Below, piece by piece: positions 1 to 11,290 of a DNA stretch of 64,000 nucleotides. The stretch spans positions 38,497,786 to 38,561,785 of the forward strand of contig QCXZ01000041.1 in the NCBI GenBank assembly GCA_025024175.1, written 5' to 3'. The notes beneath the pieces are model-generated. The model did not search any database and was not told the origin of the DNA. It was given only the letters and a program-made list of their open reading frames with translations. Position 1 is the stretch's first letter. Each line of letters begins with the position of its first letter. This stretch comes from Rhyzopertha dominica (taxonomy: Eukaryota; Arthropoda; Insecta; Coleoptera; Bostrichidae). Made by a program: the position numbers and the translations under genes.

Positions 1-680
1 TTACATGTGCGTCCTAAGGGCAGTCAACAAAATGTAAAATGCAGGGTGTTCACGGTAATAGTCTACAGTAGCTAACTTTTATTTGACGTCATAGACTAGT
101 CGTTTAAATGGGGAAGTGCACGAAGAAGAGTCATGGAGCATCAAGAAAACAAGTTTTTCGTTTTGAATGTATGTACGTTTGCATATCATTTCTCATATCT
201 TAAGAAAATTGGCAAGGATGCGTCTAGCTCCTGGCAATCAAGGCAACACACCTACCCTAAGGTAAGTGCCTGAGCCGGTTTGTCATTTTCTTTTGTCGTT
301 TGTTATGTGTTTAGGGAGCTCATTTTGAGCCCTAAGTGAAGATTCTATCCTGCACTAAAAATGTACTGTTAGATTGATATTAAGCTTTCTTTGTTATTGA
401 GAATTTTTATGTTCCATTTCCCTCTTTTTGTAGGGAATCTTTTTCCAGTTCTGCGACAAATTAAGAACAATTCATATTAAGAAAAGATACTTGAGAGCCG
501 TAACTGTTTGTTTGTCTTATCTTAAACAGACTCATAGTTAAGTATTATGGTTAATAAGTCTGCATGCGTTTTTGTTTATATTTACAAGACAATTGTGCAG
601 CACACCTTCGAAGGGTGTTAAAACTCATGTATGCCATGAAACAGAATTATTTACAGGCATTACATTTCACTAGAAAGTTT
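1..680. other. No gene seen; presumed UBR7 intron sequence
   Basis: AT-rich sequence left of the LTR element. I searched both strands for a third UBR7 exon and recognised none. One TGACGTCA palindrome lies at 84-91. If UBR7 continues leftward, as its open splice donor at 5156 requires, this is intron. Confidence 0.5.
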
Positions 681-684
681 ATAG
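681..684. repeat. Target-site duplication ATAG (left)
   Basis: ATAG directly abuts the LTR at 685 and is repeated at 5030-5033 directly after the other LTR. A 4-bp duplication is usual for many Ty3/Gypsy integrases. Confidence 0.85.
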
Positions 685-839
685 TATAGTTGTATATTTG
701 GATAATTATACAATTATATTTTTAATGACAATTTATCAGTCATCATTTTTTTTATTATTCTTATACAAATTATTGTCATGGATGCAATAGCCAGAAACCT
801 ATGATTATTTTTAAATAAAAATTATAATATGACGCTACA
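685..839 (-). repeat. 3' LTR of the Gypsy element
   Basis: 155 bp, identical to 4875-5029. Read on the minus strand it starts TGTAGCGTC and ends ACTATA. It is preceded on that strand by the purine tract at 840-852, which fixes it as the 3' LTR. Confidence 0.93.
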
Positions 840-852
840 CTATCCCCCTCCT
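840..852 (-). other. Polypurine tract
   Basis: On the minus strand this reads AGGAGGGGGATAG immediately before TGTAGCG of the LTR. It is the expected plus-strand priming site of reverse transcription. Confidence 0.85.
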
Positions 853-964
853 AGTGAGTGAGGCGAACGAAGAAAAGTATTACATAACTTGAAAATTAAT
901 ACAAAATATATAGGTTAATCCCTAAATCTGGTTGGAAAATGAACTCTTCGTCCCGCTCTGGTTT

Positions 965-3900
965 TCAATCTGGCATCTGTGGAAGTACTGGTGGTTGCAT
1001 CGTTACAGGCGGAACCTGCGTTTGTTGACGTTGACGTTCCCCATCATCTGTCAGTTTTTCAATGTAAGCCGGTTTCAAACGATCAATGGAAACATTCACT
1101 TGCTTTTCCTTGATTAATAGCGTGAAAAACTTGGGGTTTGTCTTCAGTACCTTAAAGAGGCCTTCGTAAGGGGACTGTAGTGGTTTTCGCACAGCATCCA
1201 CACGGACAAATACATACTGGCAAGTAAAAATATCTTGGGGTACATATACTTGCCGACTGCCATGGTGTTGCGTTTTGTAGAACTGGATTTTATTCATGCG
1301 TTCTCGTAGGGCTATCACAAATGATGTATCTGCACCTGCAAAAGCTGATGTAGGGATTGTTTCCACGAGATCTCCTGGAAGTCGCAATGTCGTGCCGTAA
1401 ACTAGTTCAGCTATGGTGGCTCCAATGTCTTCCTTCACATCGCTTCTAATTCCAAGCAGAACTAGTGGGAGTGCTTCAGTCCACGTTGTATTATGACATT
1501 TCAGGGCGGCTTTGAGTCTGCGGTGAAATCTTTCCACTAAGCCGTTTGCTGCAGGATGAAACGCTGTCGTGTGGATGTGTTGAATGCCCATTGCTTTCTG
1601 CAGATGGTGGAAAAAAACTGATGTGAATTGTGTTCCCCTGTCTGAAGTAAGTTTTGTTGGACCGCCAAAACGAGATATCCACGTGTTAACAAAGTTTGCA
1701 ATTGGAACTGCCTCGGGCCACCGAGTAAATCTGTCGATTATTGTTAGGAGGTATTGGTAACCATTCGATGGGGGTAGCGGTCCTACGATGTCAATATGAA
1801 CATGGGAAAAACGTGCGTCTGGATCTTGGAAAGTTCCTACTGGGGACTTAGTGTGTTTGTGAATTTTGTTCTTTTGGCATGGCAAACACGTTTTAACCCA
1901 GGAGCTTGTATCCTTTCTTATTTTAGGCCAAAAATATTTGGACGTTATTAACTTTGTGGTGTTCTTCACGCCTGGATGAGACAGGTTGTGCTTTTGCTCG
2001 AAAATGTGGCGCCTGAAGCCTTCAGGGACATACAATCGGTTGCCACATGTTGTTTCGTACCACAGTTTAGTGTCGGTTCCAGGAACGGTGAACTGTAGAA
2101 AGCTGAATTTAGTGTTTTTCAACAAGCTTCTTAATTCTTCGTCTTTGTTTTGTGCTGCTTGAAGAGATTTTTCATTGAGTTGTGTGACTGTTTCAATACG
2201 AGAGAGTGCGTCAGCAGGTTCATTGTTGACACCAGGAATGTATTTAATGTCAGTGGAGAACTGAGAGATGAAGTCGAGTTGTCTGGCTTGTCGTGGACTA
2301 CATTTTTCAGGCTTCTTCTGGAAGGCGAATATCAGTGGTTTGTGGTCGCAGTATATTGTGAAGTTCCGACCTTCTAAGAAGTGTTGAAAATGAACAATAG
2401 TTTCGTAAATAGCCAGAAGTTCTCTGTCATACGTGCTGTACTTCTTTTGGGTGTTAGACATGGTGCGAGAAAAGAATGCTATGGGTTTCGGGTAGCCATC
2501 TTCGTCCTGCTGTAACACACCTCCCACTGCTACATTTGATGCGTCCGTAACAATGCTTAGGTGTGCACCTTCACGTGGGTAGGTCAGCATAGTAGCATCG
2601 GCTAGTTTTTCTTTGGTTTTATTAAAAGCTGCGATGGCTTCGGGTGTGGGCGATATGGGTACGTCACGCCTAGTGCAACCATTTAACAACAAATTCAAAG
2701 GNTTCTGGGTTTCGGCTGCATTTGGGAGCCATCGACGGTAATAATTTACCATCCCCAAAAAGCGCTGGAGCTGTTTTGAAGTTTTTGGGAACGGAAGTTC
2801 CTGTATGACAGCTACTTTTTGCGGGAGTGGTGCAAGGCCATCTGAAGTTACTTTGACTCCAAGAAATTCAACTTCCGGAACACAAAAAGTGCATTTAGAG
2901 GGATTAATTACAATGCCATACCTGTGTAAGCACTGGAACACGGTACGTNAGTGTTGGATGTGCTGTTCCCTAGTTTCTGATGCAACAAGAATGTCATCGA
3001 TATATATGTAGACAAAGTCTAGGTCTTTAAGGATGTTATCGATGAACCGTTGGAATGTCTGGGCGGCATTTCTCAATCCGAACGGCATTTTAAGGAATTC
3101 GAAGAGGCCAAAAGGTGTTATTACAGCTGTTTTTGGGACATCATCGGGGTTTACAGGTATTTGGTGGTATGCCCTGACCAGATCAATCGTGCTGAAGATC
3201 TTTTTTCCTCGGAGACTGGCGCTGAAGTCCTGAACATGGGGTATAGGGTAGCGATCAGGAGTGGTGCGAGCATTTAAGCTACGGAAATCGCCACATGGTC
3301 TCCAATCGCCATTTTTCTTTGGTACCATGTGCAGTGGACTTGCCCAAGGGGAGGATGATGGTCGTATGATTCCGGCAGACTGCATTTCACCAAACACTTT
3401 TTTGGCAATTTTCAGTTTATCCAAGCAGAGCCGTCTTGGCCTGTGATGCACTGGGGGGCCCTTTGTATCAATATGGTGGACAATCGCATGTTTAGCTTCT
3501 ATTGGTTCTTCAAATGCTCGAATAACATTTGGAAATTCCCGTAGAAGTTCCCGTACTTCGGGGTCGATGGCACCGAATACTGCACCCACACTGCACTGCT
3601 GTGTTGTCTTTTCAATACATGCTACTTTGAGTGATGTTACGGTATCGATTAGTTTTTTGTTGTGTACATCGACCAATAACTTGTAATGACCCAAAAAATC
3701 GGCACCTAGTATAGGGTGTGTTACCTCAGCTACTATAAATGTCCATTTGAAGTCTCTGCGGAGTCCTAAATTTAGGTTCAATTATCTCTCATTAAACACT
3801 TTGATTGGGGTTCCAGTAGCAGTTTGTAATTTAAACCTTTCAGTTATACCAGAATTGATTTTGTACTGTGGAGGCAATAAACTTAAGTCAGCACCGGTGT

Positions 3901-4027
3901 CCACTAAGAAACTAATTTTTGAGAGTTTGTCACGCACAAATAGTCTATTGGTAATTTTGTCTGCAGGAGCACTGCTTACTCCTGCGTTTGTTGAGAGTTT
4001 TTTGAATNTGCACAAGGGGTGGTGCAA
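965..4027 (-). pseudogene. Gypsy pol polyprotein with one in-frame stop
   Basis: The reading frame encodes, in order: an aspartic protease with DTGA near 3890-3901; a reverse transcriptase with YIDD near 2996-3010; an RNase H with TDAS and DHKPL; an H2C2 zinc-binding domain; a DDE integrase core (HIDIVG, TSDRGTQF, NGLVER); and a C-terminal tail ending at the stop at 965. A TAA at 3782-3784 interrupts the frame between protease and RT. The frame is otherwise open for 938 codons. It overlaps gag by about 50 nt and is offset by -1, as expected for a programmed -1 frameshift. Between the first integrase Asp and the next helix (near 1691-1705) the spacing looks about nine residues shorter than in related elements; this is inferred from family memory. 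This copy probably cannot make intact Pol. Confidence 0.92.
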
Positions 4028-4845
4028 TGTTGTGCTTTATTACCAAACCGTCTGTGGTAGTAACACCATTGATCACGTCCTTTGTCGTGGCTTTTGCTTC
4101 GTGATCTGTCTCTTGCTCTGGCGTGGTGATTTTGGTTTTGGTTTCTGTAGGCTAATTGTCTTTCCAGATTATCTAACCAGTCCAAAATCATTGTCAAAAT
4201 AGCGTCGGGCTGGTTGGCTGTTGCACCACTATATGTCACGTGCATGTTTGGATTGGCAATGCAGTTATAATTTTTTGATGGTGCCACGGCGGAGATGGCA
4301 GCCGATGGAGTTGCTTCCATGATTTGATCCGCTACGGTGGTGACGCGGTCTACAGGAAGATCTCCTAGGGCGATCAAAATCGGCTGTATTGATACAGGCA
4401 TTTGCTGCAAGAAAAGCTCTCGCAGTGCGTTTGAATTAACATATTGCTCATCCCCGACAAGGCTTTTCATGTGACGTAACAANTGGCTGGGTTTTCGTGA
4501 TCCTAGCTCCTGCCCCGATAAAAGCTGTTTCAGNCGCTGGGCTTCTGACAAAGACATCCTCTTTATTATCTCTTCTTTAAGCTTTGTATAAGGTTTTGTA
4601 AGATCCGGGTTTTCGATGATGTCACTGACTTCAGCGGCGACTTCCGGAGGCAGCACACAGATCACATGCTCGAAGCGTGTAACTTCTCTTGTAATTTTTG
4701 GGAATGCTAAATTAAATTTAGCTTCCACAGCACGAAACCACAGGGCTGATCGATTTCCCCAAAAGGCAGGTAGTTGCGGAGGAGCCGATGCGGCGACCAT
4801 GCGGACATTTTCAGGAGTTCCTTGTTCCACATTTTCCTCAATCAT
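3976..4845 (-). CDS. gag: Gypsy gag polyprotein
   Basis: An ORF of about 289 codons starting at the ATG at 4843-4845. An upstream in-frame TTG overlaps the primer-binding site and is not used here as the start. The first two-thirds resembles the helical capsid region of insect Gypsy Gag proteins, including FRAVEAKF and LPPEV. Near the end is WCYYHRRFGNKAQHC, a CX3H-type knuckle typical of this lineage rather than a classical CCHC box. The protein would package element RNA into cytoplasmic particles. It ends inside the pol overlap. Three isolated N bases make three residues uncertain. Confidence 0.88.
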   Translation of the reverse strand: MIEENVEQGTPENVRMVAASAPPQLPAFWGNRSALWFRAVEAKFNLAFPKITREVTRFEHVICVLPPEVAAEVSDIIENPDLTKPYTKLKEEIIKRMSLSEAQXLKQLLSGQELGSRKPSXLLRHMKSLVGDEQYVNSNALRELFLQQMPVSIQPILIALGDLPVDRVTTVADQIMEATPSAAISAVAPSKNYNCIANPNMHVTYSGATANQPDAILTMILDWLDNLERQLAYRNQNQNHHARARDRSRSKSHDKGRDQWCYYHRRFGNKAQHCTTPCAXSKNSQQTQE

Positions 4846-4857
4846 TTTAAATATTTT

Positions 4858-4871
4858 TGTCGGGGTCACCA
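4858..4871 (-). other. Primer-binding site
   Basis: Three bases inside the 5' LTR the minus strand reads TGGTGACCCCGACA. It begins with TGG, complementary to a tRNA 3' CCA end. The same GGTGACCCCGA core is common in insect Gypsy elements. The tRNA species was not determined. Confidence 0.8.
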
Positions 4872-4874
4872 ATT

Positions 4875-5029
4875 TATAGTTGTATATTTGGATAATTATA
4901 CAATTATATTTTTAATGACAATTTATCAGTCATCATTTTTTTTATTATTCTTATACAAATTATTGTCATGGATGCAATAGCCAGAAACCTATGATTATTT
5001 TTAAATAAAAATTATAATATGACGCTACA
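4875..5029 (-). repeat. 5' LTR of the Gypsy element
   Basis: 155 bp, identical to 685-839. It lies beside the primer-binding site and is followed on the plus strand by the second ATAG duplication (5030-5033). Confidence 0.93.
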
Positions 5030-5156
5030 ATAGCATCATGAAAAATGTTTTTCCCAATATCACCCAATACTCAAATTTTACCTTCAATTTGTATATCTTA
5101 AAATAAGAATAGCACAAACAGAAATTTTAATTACAGAAATACGATAATGCCTTTAC

Positions 5157-5654
5157 CTCAACTTCCGTATTAACAGTTTCTTTACCGACGGTCTTCAAAG
5201 CCAGTCCATCATAATGCAGCAGAAATTGGTGTTCCTTAACGCAGTTCTCGCATACCATTTCAGCATACGAGGCTTGGGGAAACTCCACTCCCAGATGCCG
5301 AGTATGGTACCAATCTTCGCATATAATACATTGGACCATGACATCGCTCACTGGATCTTCATCATCTGGATATGGTCGATTGCAGATGCAGTAAACGCCC
5401 ATGAAATTATGGTTGTAGTTGTTTAAAACATTCAAATCAGCCTTGTTGTTGTCAAGGGTGCAGGTAAAGTTGTTGAACTTGCTATTACCACAGTCGCAAC
5501 GGAAATTCCTCTTGGTGTACAATTCAATCAGTTCATGTCCCTCATGGCAATGCAAACAACAGGCAAAACATACTCCCGCAGCTTTGGTAAGGTCAGTCTT
5601 CGCTTCAGGAATGCAGGAGAGGCAAGCATATAATGCTTGGCGATTCAAGTAACC
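5157..5654 (-). CDS. UBR7: UBR7 exon 2: UBR box and PHD finger
   Basis: 166 codons, phase 0 at both ends. The acceptor is TTTTAG|GGTTAC and the donor GAG|GTAAAG. The UBR box runs from GYLNRQALYACLSC to about FTCTL and shows the regular Cys/His ligands (CFACCLHCHEGH, CDCGNSKF). The PHD finger runs from YCICNRPYPDDEDP through CIICEDWYHTRHLG to CENC, with the full C4HC3 spacing. The exon should start at the GGT codon at 5654, not at the TTG six bases further in. Confidence 0.93.
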
Positions 5655-8600
5655 CTAAAATATAAATGATATTACTTAAAATTATGCTTAAATTTATTAA
5701 AGTATATATACCATGTATCATTAATGGTTAAACAAAAATATGTTTAATGCCATAGTACCATAAGTCACATATTACTTCTAAGACACAGAACTTCCAACTG
5801 AAGTCCACAATTCAGAATTATCTATTTGAACAGATTTACCTGCAATCTACTTTAAATTATGTTCTAAGAAAATATGTACAAAGAGCTTTAATTCCTGGAA
5901 ATACACTGGCAAACTTTCTCTAAAATATTTAACTGTAAACCTATTTAATCTCTTCTAACCTGACTTCTTGTATTTCCCATGTTTTTCGTATGTTGCCTGT
6001 TATTAGTTNTATACTTTCTTCACAAAACAGTTTCTTTCAATCTATACATTTTATTCGGGCTACATAAGGTATACGAGGGTGAATGCTTTCAGCGTCCATA
6101 ATATAAGATAATATCTTACATAAGGTATGTTTTAAAATAGTAATAAATTTTAGGAAAACACTATAAATTGAAGTATTCTTATAGTACTTATTTATTATAA
6201 GAATGTGGAGACCGTGGAATGGGTGGATGTTTCCCACCCACATGAAGGTGAAATCTATGTAGTTTGTTAAAGAAGTCGAAATGGCGGAAGATATTTTTGA
6301 CAATAATGTTGAAAATGATGTATTCGAAGAGTCAAAGATATTTTTGACAATAATGTTGAAAATGATGTATTCGAAGAGTCAAATCTCATTAAATGGATCA
6401 TAATAATTTACCACCTGAAGCTAAAGAAATAAATTTGAATTTTCATGAATACATCAAAAATGCAGAGGGAGAAAGTGTGGCCATCGCAAGAACCAGTAGA
6501 ATGACCAATATTTTACAATCAACTGTGAGAAATATAGCTGTAAATGGAATTCAGGACAGAAAAGTGCGAAAAGATGTTGGTTCATCAAGGGTTTTTAAAG
6601 AAAATCACACAAACTTAATATGACATATGATTTATGAAGCATACAAAAATAATTTTGTATTGACTGAACTAAAAATTAACTGCTGCAAGGAAAGTTTATG
6701 TAATTTTTAAGGAAAAAAGAAGTTTCCTTATAAGAAAATTAATAAACACCAAGTGCTTATGGAATCTCCATGAATTTTGGAATAGCGAATAAATTACTTA
6801 ATCAAATTAAAAAATTTTGAGATCAAGACAGACCAGTCATATATGTCGACGAAACTTGATATGACACCCATGACACTGTGAAAAAAGGTTTGTTGCGATA
6901 AGAGTAACAAATGCGTGTTGGAAGTACCAGCGTACGTAAAGGTAGATTACCATGAACGTATGATGGCTGAATTCTTGAAGTTTTGGTTTGAGAATAAACT
7001 GCTGCCAAAGCTTCTGGTCAATGCATTAATTGTATTAGACAATGTGTGGTATCATTCTGATCAGATTGAAAAGGTTCCATATACATTCTTCAAACAAAGA
7101 AGAAACCAAAGATTTTCTTTTAAAGCATGACATATTTTGAGGAATGTTATACAAAGAAACAACTCTTGCAGGTTTTAAGGACAAAATGTTTTGATAAAAC
7201 ATTCTGAATTGATAGTTTGACTAAGGAGCATGGACATCTCGCTACCACCATATCACTGTATATTTAATCCATTTAAAATGATTTGGCACAAACAACATAA
7301 GGGGCATGTAAGGAGGTAAAATACTGCACCAAAATTTATTGATTGATTTAAGAAGTTACGAAAAGCAAATAGTCGGTCTGTGTGCAGCATGTGATAAAAA
7401 AACAAAATTTTTACAGCGAATGATTGATGGTTAATAATTCAACTGGGCGATGGTGATGTAACAGATGATGAAAGTGACTAAAATCTAATTTAAAAAAATG
7501 TCAAAATAATACTTTAAAAAAATACATTTTATCAGCTTTGTTATTTATTATTTCATTCTGTGTTTATATATTCATTAAATAAACTTTGAAAGATTCCAAG
7601 TACGGTCCTGTAATGCATATGACAAACACCTGGCAGCCAANTAGTTTTACAGCGTTCTATGGTTGAGTGTTGTAAAAATTATGAAAAGTTAAATAAACCA
7701 TTAAGTTGTATTTGCAGAATATTTCTGGTCGTACAATAGATCTTTTAGGTGCAAGAACAGTGAGATGACCAGTTTATTAGTAAGAATTTAATAAACTTTA
7801 TTGTTCATCTATTTGACAGAATAGAAATACACACCCTTTTAGTAGTAGTTGTAGTTTAATACAGTTTTTAAAGTTTTTTTCTGGATGTATTTACAACCCA
7901 AATCTCCTGCACCAAACAAACACCAATTTCATTTCTATTAAAATACCAAATAAAAAATATGTCTGAGTAAAATTAACAGGTACTTGCCTGTTTTTCTTAA
8001 GCATGTAACAATAAATATGAGAGTCAAATAATATGTGACCAATGATATTTTTATTTTTCTACTTATTCATGTTTTTTTTTAAAACATAATACCTTTACAA
8101 AATAATAAATGAATTTCAGATTTTAAGTTATGATTGAACATTTTTACTGTACTTTTTAAGAAGTCAGATTTAAAATATACAATATATACCATTTAAGTCA
8201 AAATTTTAATGGCAATATTGATAACATTTAAGACCAGTTAGGTTGCAGTAAATTTTCTAGTAAAATTTATTAATGAAATGTAATGTGAACTGCATTTATA
8301 CATAATAATTAAGAATTACATGACTTCCTTGAATTAGATGAAATGTGTTTGCACTAAATTATATTATGAATAAGTGAAAGGCATAATTTTAATTCCAAGG
8401 AAGTGTCATATAAAAACTTATTATTTAATAAAATAAATAGTACTGTTCTTTACAAGACTTTAATAAAAATTCAGAATTGGTGGTGCTACTGATTCATATA
8501 GACTTCTACACTGTATTTTGATGAGTTTTTTTTATATAAAAATGTACTTTCTTAGAAAGTTGGTTATTATCACCCACATACAAGTATATACTTATCAGTC

Positions 8601-10171
8601 TCTACAATACACATTCCTTAGGTGTATTTAAAGACTATTTTAAGGAGAACATCTGAAAATATGCACAAAGTTTTTGTATACCCTTATGTAAGATCTAGTT
8701 TTGTACTATCATAACCTGTAATTTTCCATTCATAAATCAAAGCACAATATTACTAATTAAAGACAAGAACTATATTTTCGTATGGCTTACATACTTATTT
8801 AGGTATCTCTAGGTAAGATTATTGTATTAGTTATACAGTTTTTTAGGCAACGATGACCAATTTGGCTTGTTTCAGAGATTGTGATGCTTTATTACAGTTG
8901 TGAAAATGTCAAATAATGATACAAAAAGAGGAGTATGATAAAAAGTATTTGCTTGTACTTGAAATATTGCAGTTTCTACATCAGTTTGGTAAATACCAAA
9001 TGTTATAACATTTATTCAAACATTTAATTATAATATCTTTAAACATGTTTTTTTTTCAAATATTCTAAAATAAAATAACGGAAGACTGTCTAGTGTAGTT
9101 CTATCGAAAACTCACCATAAGTAGCAAGATGCTTGGCTGACATTGATATATTATGGTAACAAAATATTATACAAAAAGTTGCCCATGTTCATCAAAAGTT
9201 GGACCACCCCTGACCCATGGTATAGTATAAATTTCCCAATATAGTTTTTACTCATTGTAAAACATTATACTTCACAAAGTAAAAGGTTTTACTACAAGTA
9301 ACAGTATTTACTCTTTTTAATCATACCAGCGTAAGATTTTGAATATTCAACTACCTAACCTTACAAAACATACGAGTTAGCTAATACTTCATTAATCATT
9401 ACATAAATTATTATGCTTTCATAGATGAGATAAAAAGATGTAAAAAAATTTATATACTACAAATAGGTACTGATTTTGGCATGTAATAAATTAATCCGTA
9501 TATACTTATTTTGGATAAACTACCATTTATGAAATTATTATCTGCTTCAATACTATTATGAACAGAAACCTCCAGGTAAGTTTACTTATGCTAGTCAGGC
9601 GGAACAAACAGCTGTTGTTTGCTCATTTATAAATTGAATACTGAAAAGCATTCACATTTAAGTGAGTGATGATGCCATTATTAAAAAAACTTAGATGCTA
9701 ACAAAGCCACCTAGCCTTCTGAACAGGAAACGGTTCTGTCGGCAGTTGGTTGCAGTGCAGATTGTATAGCATAGATATATGTTTTAGTACCATATTGAAT
9801 TTATAGCCTATTCCTTATCTATTATCAAAGCCTACGCAATGAAGCTCTACAATGCAAAAACATTATCTCATTGTCTTAATGCTTATGATACAGTAGTAAG
9901 TGGCTTATTAAGGTTAGGTTATCAATCATTTTCCAAAACTTGGGTCTGCAAGACCTGCGAATATTGAGTGCCATGAACTGGAAATGTTCATCAGCAGCCA
10001 AATGCTCATACCTACCAGAGGATAAGTGCAGTTCTTGTCGTCTGAAGCTCCTAATACTGCATTTGCATCTGCAATCAGTGCCTGTTCAGTTTGTATGACG
10101 TCTTGAAGAGTAACAACGTTATCTTCAGATTCGTCCAGGTCCTCTACGGTAGTGGATAGTTCTTCCGCCAT
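5157..10171 (-). CDS. UBR7: UBR7-like E3 ubiquitin ligase, 5' part (two exons)
   Basis: UBR7 is a nuclear N-recognin-type E3 with a UBR zinc-binding box and a PHD finger; vertebrate UBR7 ubiquitinates histone H2B. Exon 1 (10016-10171) joins exon 2 (5157-5654) in phase 0 across a 4.4-kb intron, giving 218 residues. The acidic N-terminus with an AVLGASDD segment and the YTKRNFRCDCGNSKF core are diagnostic. The family is usually about 400 residues, so the C-terminal half (including the conserved YWPLNW-type region) must lie beyond the left edge. The donor after exon 2 (GAG|GTAAAG) is intact. The gene is divergent to 7B2, and its introns hold a Gypsy element and a decayed DDE transposon, neither touching an exon. 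Confidence 0.93.
6281..7485 (+). pseudogene. Degenerate IS630/Tc1-type DDE transposase
   Basis: Conserved blocks are scattered over three frames with many stops. They include RPVIYVDET (first catalytic Asp) near 6832-6855, LIVLDNVWYHS (second Asp) near 7025-7060, and EHGHLATT followed by a decayed NPIE-like block near 7225-7275. The ending TDDESD at about 7460-7483 is also typical. Family knowledge: this cut-and-paste transposase lineage is widespread in insects. The copy lies in the first UBR7 intron. No terminal inverted repeats were identified. It carries a 47-bp tandem duplication near its start (6290-6383). Confidence 0.75.
6290..6383 (+). repeat. Perfect tandem duplication, 2 x 47 bp
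   Basis: 6290-6336 and 6337-6383 are identical (GATATTTTTGACAATAATG... to GAGTCAAA). Because 47 is not a multiple of 3, the duplication shifts the frame of the putative transposase start region. Confidence 0.95.
7486..10015. other. UBR7 intron 1, no gene seen
   Basis: Very AT-rich sequence with short poly-A and poly-T runs and no recognisable coding block on either strand. Confidence 0.6.
10016..10171 (-). CDS. UBR7: UBR7 exon 1 (start codon exon)
   Basis: 52 codons from the ATG at 10169-10171 (context CCAGGATGGCGG) to the donor CTG|GTAGGT. It encodes an acidic leader, MAEELSTTVEDL, then AVLGASDDKNCTYPL. That segment leads directly into the UBR box in family members. ATGGCGG at the start also resembles the YY1/Pho site that often overlaps start codons of TATA-less housekeeping genes; this is inference. 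Confidence 0.9.
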
Positions 10172-10439
10172 CCTGGTTTACATGCAAAATACAAGAATTT
10201 CGTGTTAAAAACCGGGTCTTGACCTGACTTGTAAAATGTGACACAACCACCAAAATGTAAACGGCGCAATTTAGCCCGCCAAGCAATGGCGCGACAGTTG
10301 ATAAAAAAGGGCGCTGCGAGGATTACTTGCGTTGCCAAATGTACTATTTTATACTCAAAATAGAAAATCAGTTTTAAATGACGTTGTTAACGACCTTAAC
10401 ATATGCTTTGTATTAGTGTATTATTGCAAATGTATAAAT
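10172..10439. promoter_or_regulatory. UBR7: UBR7 upstream/promoter region
   Basis: Sequence directly 5' of the UBR7 start codon, somewhat richer in GC and CpG than its surroundings (for example near 10255-10320). No TATA box is obvious. The promoter role is inferred from position only. Confidence 0.4.
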
Positions 10440-11290
10440 TAAGCATGTCAGAACTTCCTAGTAAATGTCATAAATGAGCATTTGACGATATTTAGTGCTA
10501 AATTATTTTTGCAGCACCAATTAAAAAGTGCCATTACACTCTGCAACTCCAAATAATCATCGACATCCTTGACCTTCAAATCATCTTCATACAGTAAGAA
10601 CTCTATATTGCTACCACTATGCTGAGCAAACAGGATGTCTTTGGTAAACAGAGTGAAGAACAGTGGATCAAGATTGGATCCTTATGGTAGGTATTACAGA
10701 AATAACAGCAAATGACTTAGATAATTCATTATGGAAAACAACTATCCATGATTTTAATTTAACGTAAGATTGAAAAAATTCAACAAGATCTTCATCAAAA
10801 CCTAAATTTGTTAGTTTTTTTAGAAAAAACATGATCAACTTGATCGAATGGCTTTGGCAAAATATTGCGATCAATCATTTATACAACTTCACTAACATCT
10901 TGTGTAAAAATAAACAAATTGGTCACAATTGACCTACCACATACATATTCATGCTGCTTCTGCGTACCTAATATAAGGACATAAATAATTTGATTTACTA
11001 TTCTATTGTACAATATTATTTCAAAAACTTTTGCAAAAGCTTAAATAACTATAATTGGTCTATAGTTAGCTATATCATTCCTTTTACCAGACTTAATTAT
11101 GGGGCACACTTTACCGAGCTTCCACCCTTGAGGAAACGTGATTGTTTTTAAACTTAAGTTAAAAGTGTTAGTTAGGGGGTTAATAAGAGAGTCGGAAATC
11201 CCTTAAGTAAATATGTCCGCTGGATGCTTTTACCATCAAATTATGTACAGCGTCAGCAACTTTGCTTGGAGTAGGTCAGTTTTAAAAACA
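10440..11290 (-). pseudogene. Non-LTR retrotransposon reverse transcriptase fragment
   Basis: On the minus strand, interrupted frames show successive blocks of a Jockey-like RT: FPQGWKLGKVCPIIKSGKR, NDIANYRPI, a decayed SKAFDKVDH block, FLKKLTNLGFDEDLVEF, VIPQGSNLDPLFF in broken form, LLYEDDLK in place of the YADD catalytic motif, and LNIVKCSFMTFTR. Several stops and frameshifts are present. It lies in the UBR7-7B2 intergenic space, antisense to 7B2. Neither 5' end nor poly-A tail was found. Confidence 0.75.

Larger units (their letters stand above)
685..5029 (-). mobile_element. Ty3/Gypsy LTR retrotransposon, nearly complete
   Basis: A 4,345-bp element read on the minus strand. It has two 155-bp LTRs that look identical base for base, a primer-binding site, gag, protease-RT-RNase H-integrase, and a purine tract beside the 3' LTR. 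A perfect 4-bp target duplication (ATAG) flanks it. Identical LTRs mean a recent insertion. It lies in an intron of UBR7 in the same transcriptional orientation as that gene. Isolated N bases inside it (for example 2702, 2949, 4008, 4483, 4534) suggest that a multicopy family was collapsed in assembly. No env-like third ORF is present. The coding part resembles the Mag-like Gypsy elements common in insects, but assignment to that lineage is an inference. Confidence 0.95.

Noticed and set aside
1..680. A third UBR7 exon
   Set aside because: No stretch on the minus strand resembles the expected C-terminal UBR7 sequence or is bounded by suitable splice sites.
932..4202. Several plus-strand ORFs of 60-150 codons across the retrotransposon
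   Set aside because: They are antisense shadows of gag and pol.
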